Made by a program: the position numbers and the translations under genes | In this document: in pieces, positions 21,635-22,362 of the stretch | How positions within the stretch are numbered: the first letter of the stretch is position 1 | Layout of the letters: every line of letters begins with the position of its first letter | Assembly (NCBI GenBank): GCA_030688705.1 | Contig: JAUYJH010000141.1 | Coordinates: forward strand, 1 to 22,362 | Origin: Deltaproteobacteria bacterium | Lineage (GTDB): Bacteria; UBA10199; SPLOWO2-01-44-7 | DNA: 22,362 bases | Direction of reading: 5' to 3' | The notes under the pieces: generated by a model | What the model saw: only the letters and a program-made list of their open reading frames with translations | Database searches by the model: none | What the model was told of the DNA's origin: nothing

Positions 21635-22027
21635 TTTACATAAATACTCTTATTTGACTGTGCTTTGTCCAAATGGCCGGAAGGATTGAGTTTGAAAATT
21701 CAGCGCCCAGTCGGCCTATTCAGCGGAAAAATCCTAAATTCGAATATCTAAATCCTAAACAAATTCTAAATTCCAAATTTTAATATTCAAACAACGGTTT
21801 GAAATTTGTAGTTTGGAAAATTAGAAATTGTTTAGAATTTAGGATTTCGTTCTTAGTCCATGTCAGCCTGCCCTGCCGCTTGCCTTGCTTTCGCAAGGAA
21901 GCCAAGGGGAGGCCATGGGCGCAGCAATGCCAGTCCACAACCCGTGCCCCAAGCAAATCGGCTGTTGTTGTAATCAGGGCTGCAGGCCCCCCTATCCTGT
22001 TGGGTCGTGTAAGAGTATTTATGTAAA
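21635..22027. mobile_element. 393-bp segment bounded by perfect 18-bp terminal inverted repeats
   Basis: TTTACATAAATACTCTTA at 21635-21652 is exactly inverted at 22010-22027. The interior has no credible gene, contains a heptad inverted element (21728-21862) and a GC-rich part with hairpin CCTTGC/GCAAGG (21883-21898). It resembles a non-autonomous transposable element or a decayed insertion sequence that lost its transposase. I see no clear target-site duplication. This covers the whole long gene-free stretch after the RND pump. Confidence 0.6.
21728..21862. repeat. 135-bp inverted heptad element, second full copy, nested in the 393-bp segment
   Basis: The left arm (21728-21762) has units AAAATCC, TAAATTC, GAATATC, TAAATCC and TAAACAA, identical to the 600-634 arm except for the first unit. 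The right arm (21828-21862) has TTGTTTA, GAATTTA, GGATTTC and GTTCTTA, then GTCCATG. The last unit belongs to the other heptad family. The centre carries the dyad CAAAC/GTTTG. Confidence 0.82.
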
Positions 22028-22054
22028 GGAATGCGTTCGATTGGAAAAAGATTT

Positions 22055-22362
22055 CTAGAAGTTTTTTTCGATTTTAAGATTGTGGAGGATTTCTTCCATC
22101 TCTTCATCCGTGGCATTCGGATCAAACAGGGTGATCGGTTCCTCCGCCTCGGGCTTGAACTCGCTTTCCACCCTGTCTTCAAAATCTTTTGAACGGATGT
22201 CTTTTTTGATCTGTTCCAGATAGCGGTCGGGGTAGCGTTTTAATATCGATTCCACGTAGCGGTTCAGGTTTTTGGCGGCTTTTTTCTTTTTTTCGGCCTG
22301 CAGTTTTTTCCAGTGCGTCAAATAGTGGAGTCTGCAAAAACCCTCCGTCGTCTGGGCATTAT
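22055..22362 (-). CDS. Small charged protein of unknown function (partial, 5' end beyond right edge)
   Basis: The reading frame is open from the right edge and ends KIEKNF at 22055. The visible part of about 101 residues includes EGFCRLHYLTHWKKLQAEKK, then a lysine-rich helical region and an acidic tail (FDPNATDEEMEEI). The frame runs through a TTG at 22321, but coding continues upstream without stop, so the true start is probably outside the window. The CRLHYL stretch may be the end of a small zinc-binding motif, which cannot be judged without the missing N-terminus. I do not recognise the family. It faces the RND pump convergently across the 393-bp element. Confidence 0.7.
   Translation of the reverse strand, partial: NAQTTEGFCRLHYLTHWKKLQAEKKKKAAKNLNRYVESILKRYPDRYLEQIKKDIRSKDFEDRVESEFKPEAEEPITLFDPNATDEEMEEILHNLKIEKNF

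Noticed and set aside
21853..22182. Minus-strand open frame of 109 codons spanning the right end of the inverted-repeat segment
   Set aside because: It overlaps the better-supported frame ending at 22055 in another register and reads through the terminal inverted repeat; no family features.

Overview
The window looks like chromosomal DNA from an uncultivated Gram-negative bacterium. Outer-membrane genes (TolC, several lipoproteins), an RND pump, a bifunctional penicillin-binding protein and an alternative complex III respiratory operon support this. The mixture, including a Ser/Thr kinase with PEGA domains and an NHL-repeat lipoprotein with cysteine-rich spacers, resembles deltaproteobacterial-type lineages. 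That placement is an inference with low confidence.

Layout. From about 6620 leftward to position 1 (minus strand) lie a small TatA/B gene and actA-actB-actC-actD-actE, encoding a quinol-oxidising alternative complex III; actE runs off the left edge. Divergent from this (plus strand, 6725-9473) are a membrane Ser/Thr kinase with PEGA domains and an overlapping FHA-GGDEF gene, probably a phospho-signalling to cyclic-di-GMP module. A 168-bp structured inverted element, a terminator and a tiny lipoprotein gene with its own promoter (minus, 9712-9879) follow. Next come PBP1A (plus, 9967-12636), a convergent NHL beta-propeller lipoprotein (minus, 12664-14847), an M49-like zinc peptidase (plus, 14993-17149), a TolC-type outer-membrane factor and an RND inner-membrane pump (plus, 17203-21633) with no membrane-fusion gene in view. 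A 393-bp segment bounded by perfect 18-bp inverted repeats follows, then a partial small charged protein at the right edge.

The most unusual feature is repeat DNA that forms parts of genes. I find short arrays with a strict 7-bp period, most of them exactly five units (35 bp), in several sequence families: GGACCAT/GGACCAA, TAAATTC, ATTCCAA, GTCTTCN and, with four units, ACCTGGT. They lie inside the kinase (two), PBP1A and ActB (two), form the start of ActD, the N-terminus of ActE, part of the TolC signal peptide and the end of TatA. Larger palindromic elements of other families supply the stop codons of ActB and of the FHA-GGDEF gene, border ActA and PBP1A, and fill the gap between tolC and the pump gene. 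The genome appears to tolerate, and perhaps use, mobile or slippage-born heptad repeats as coding sequence.
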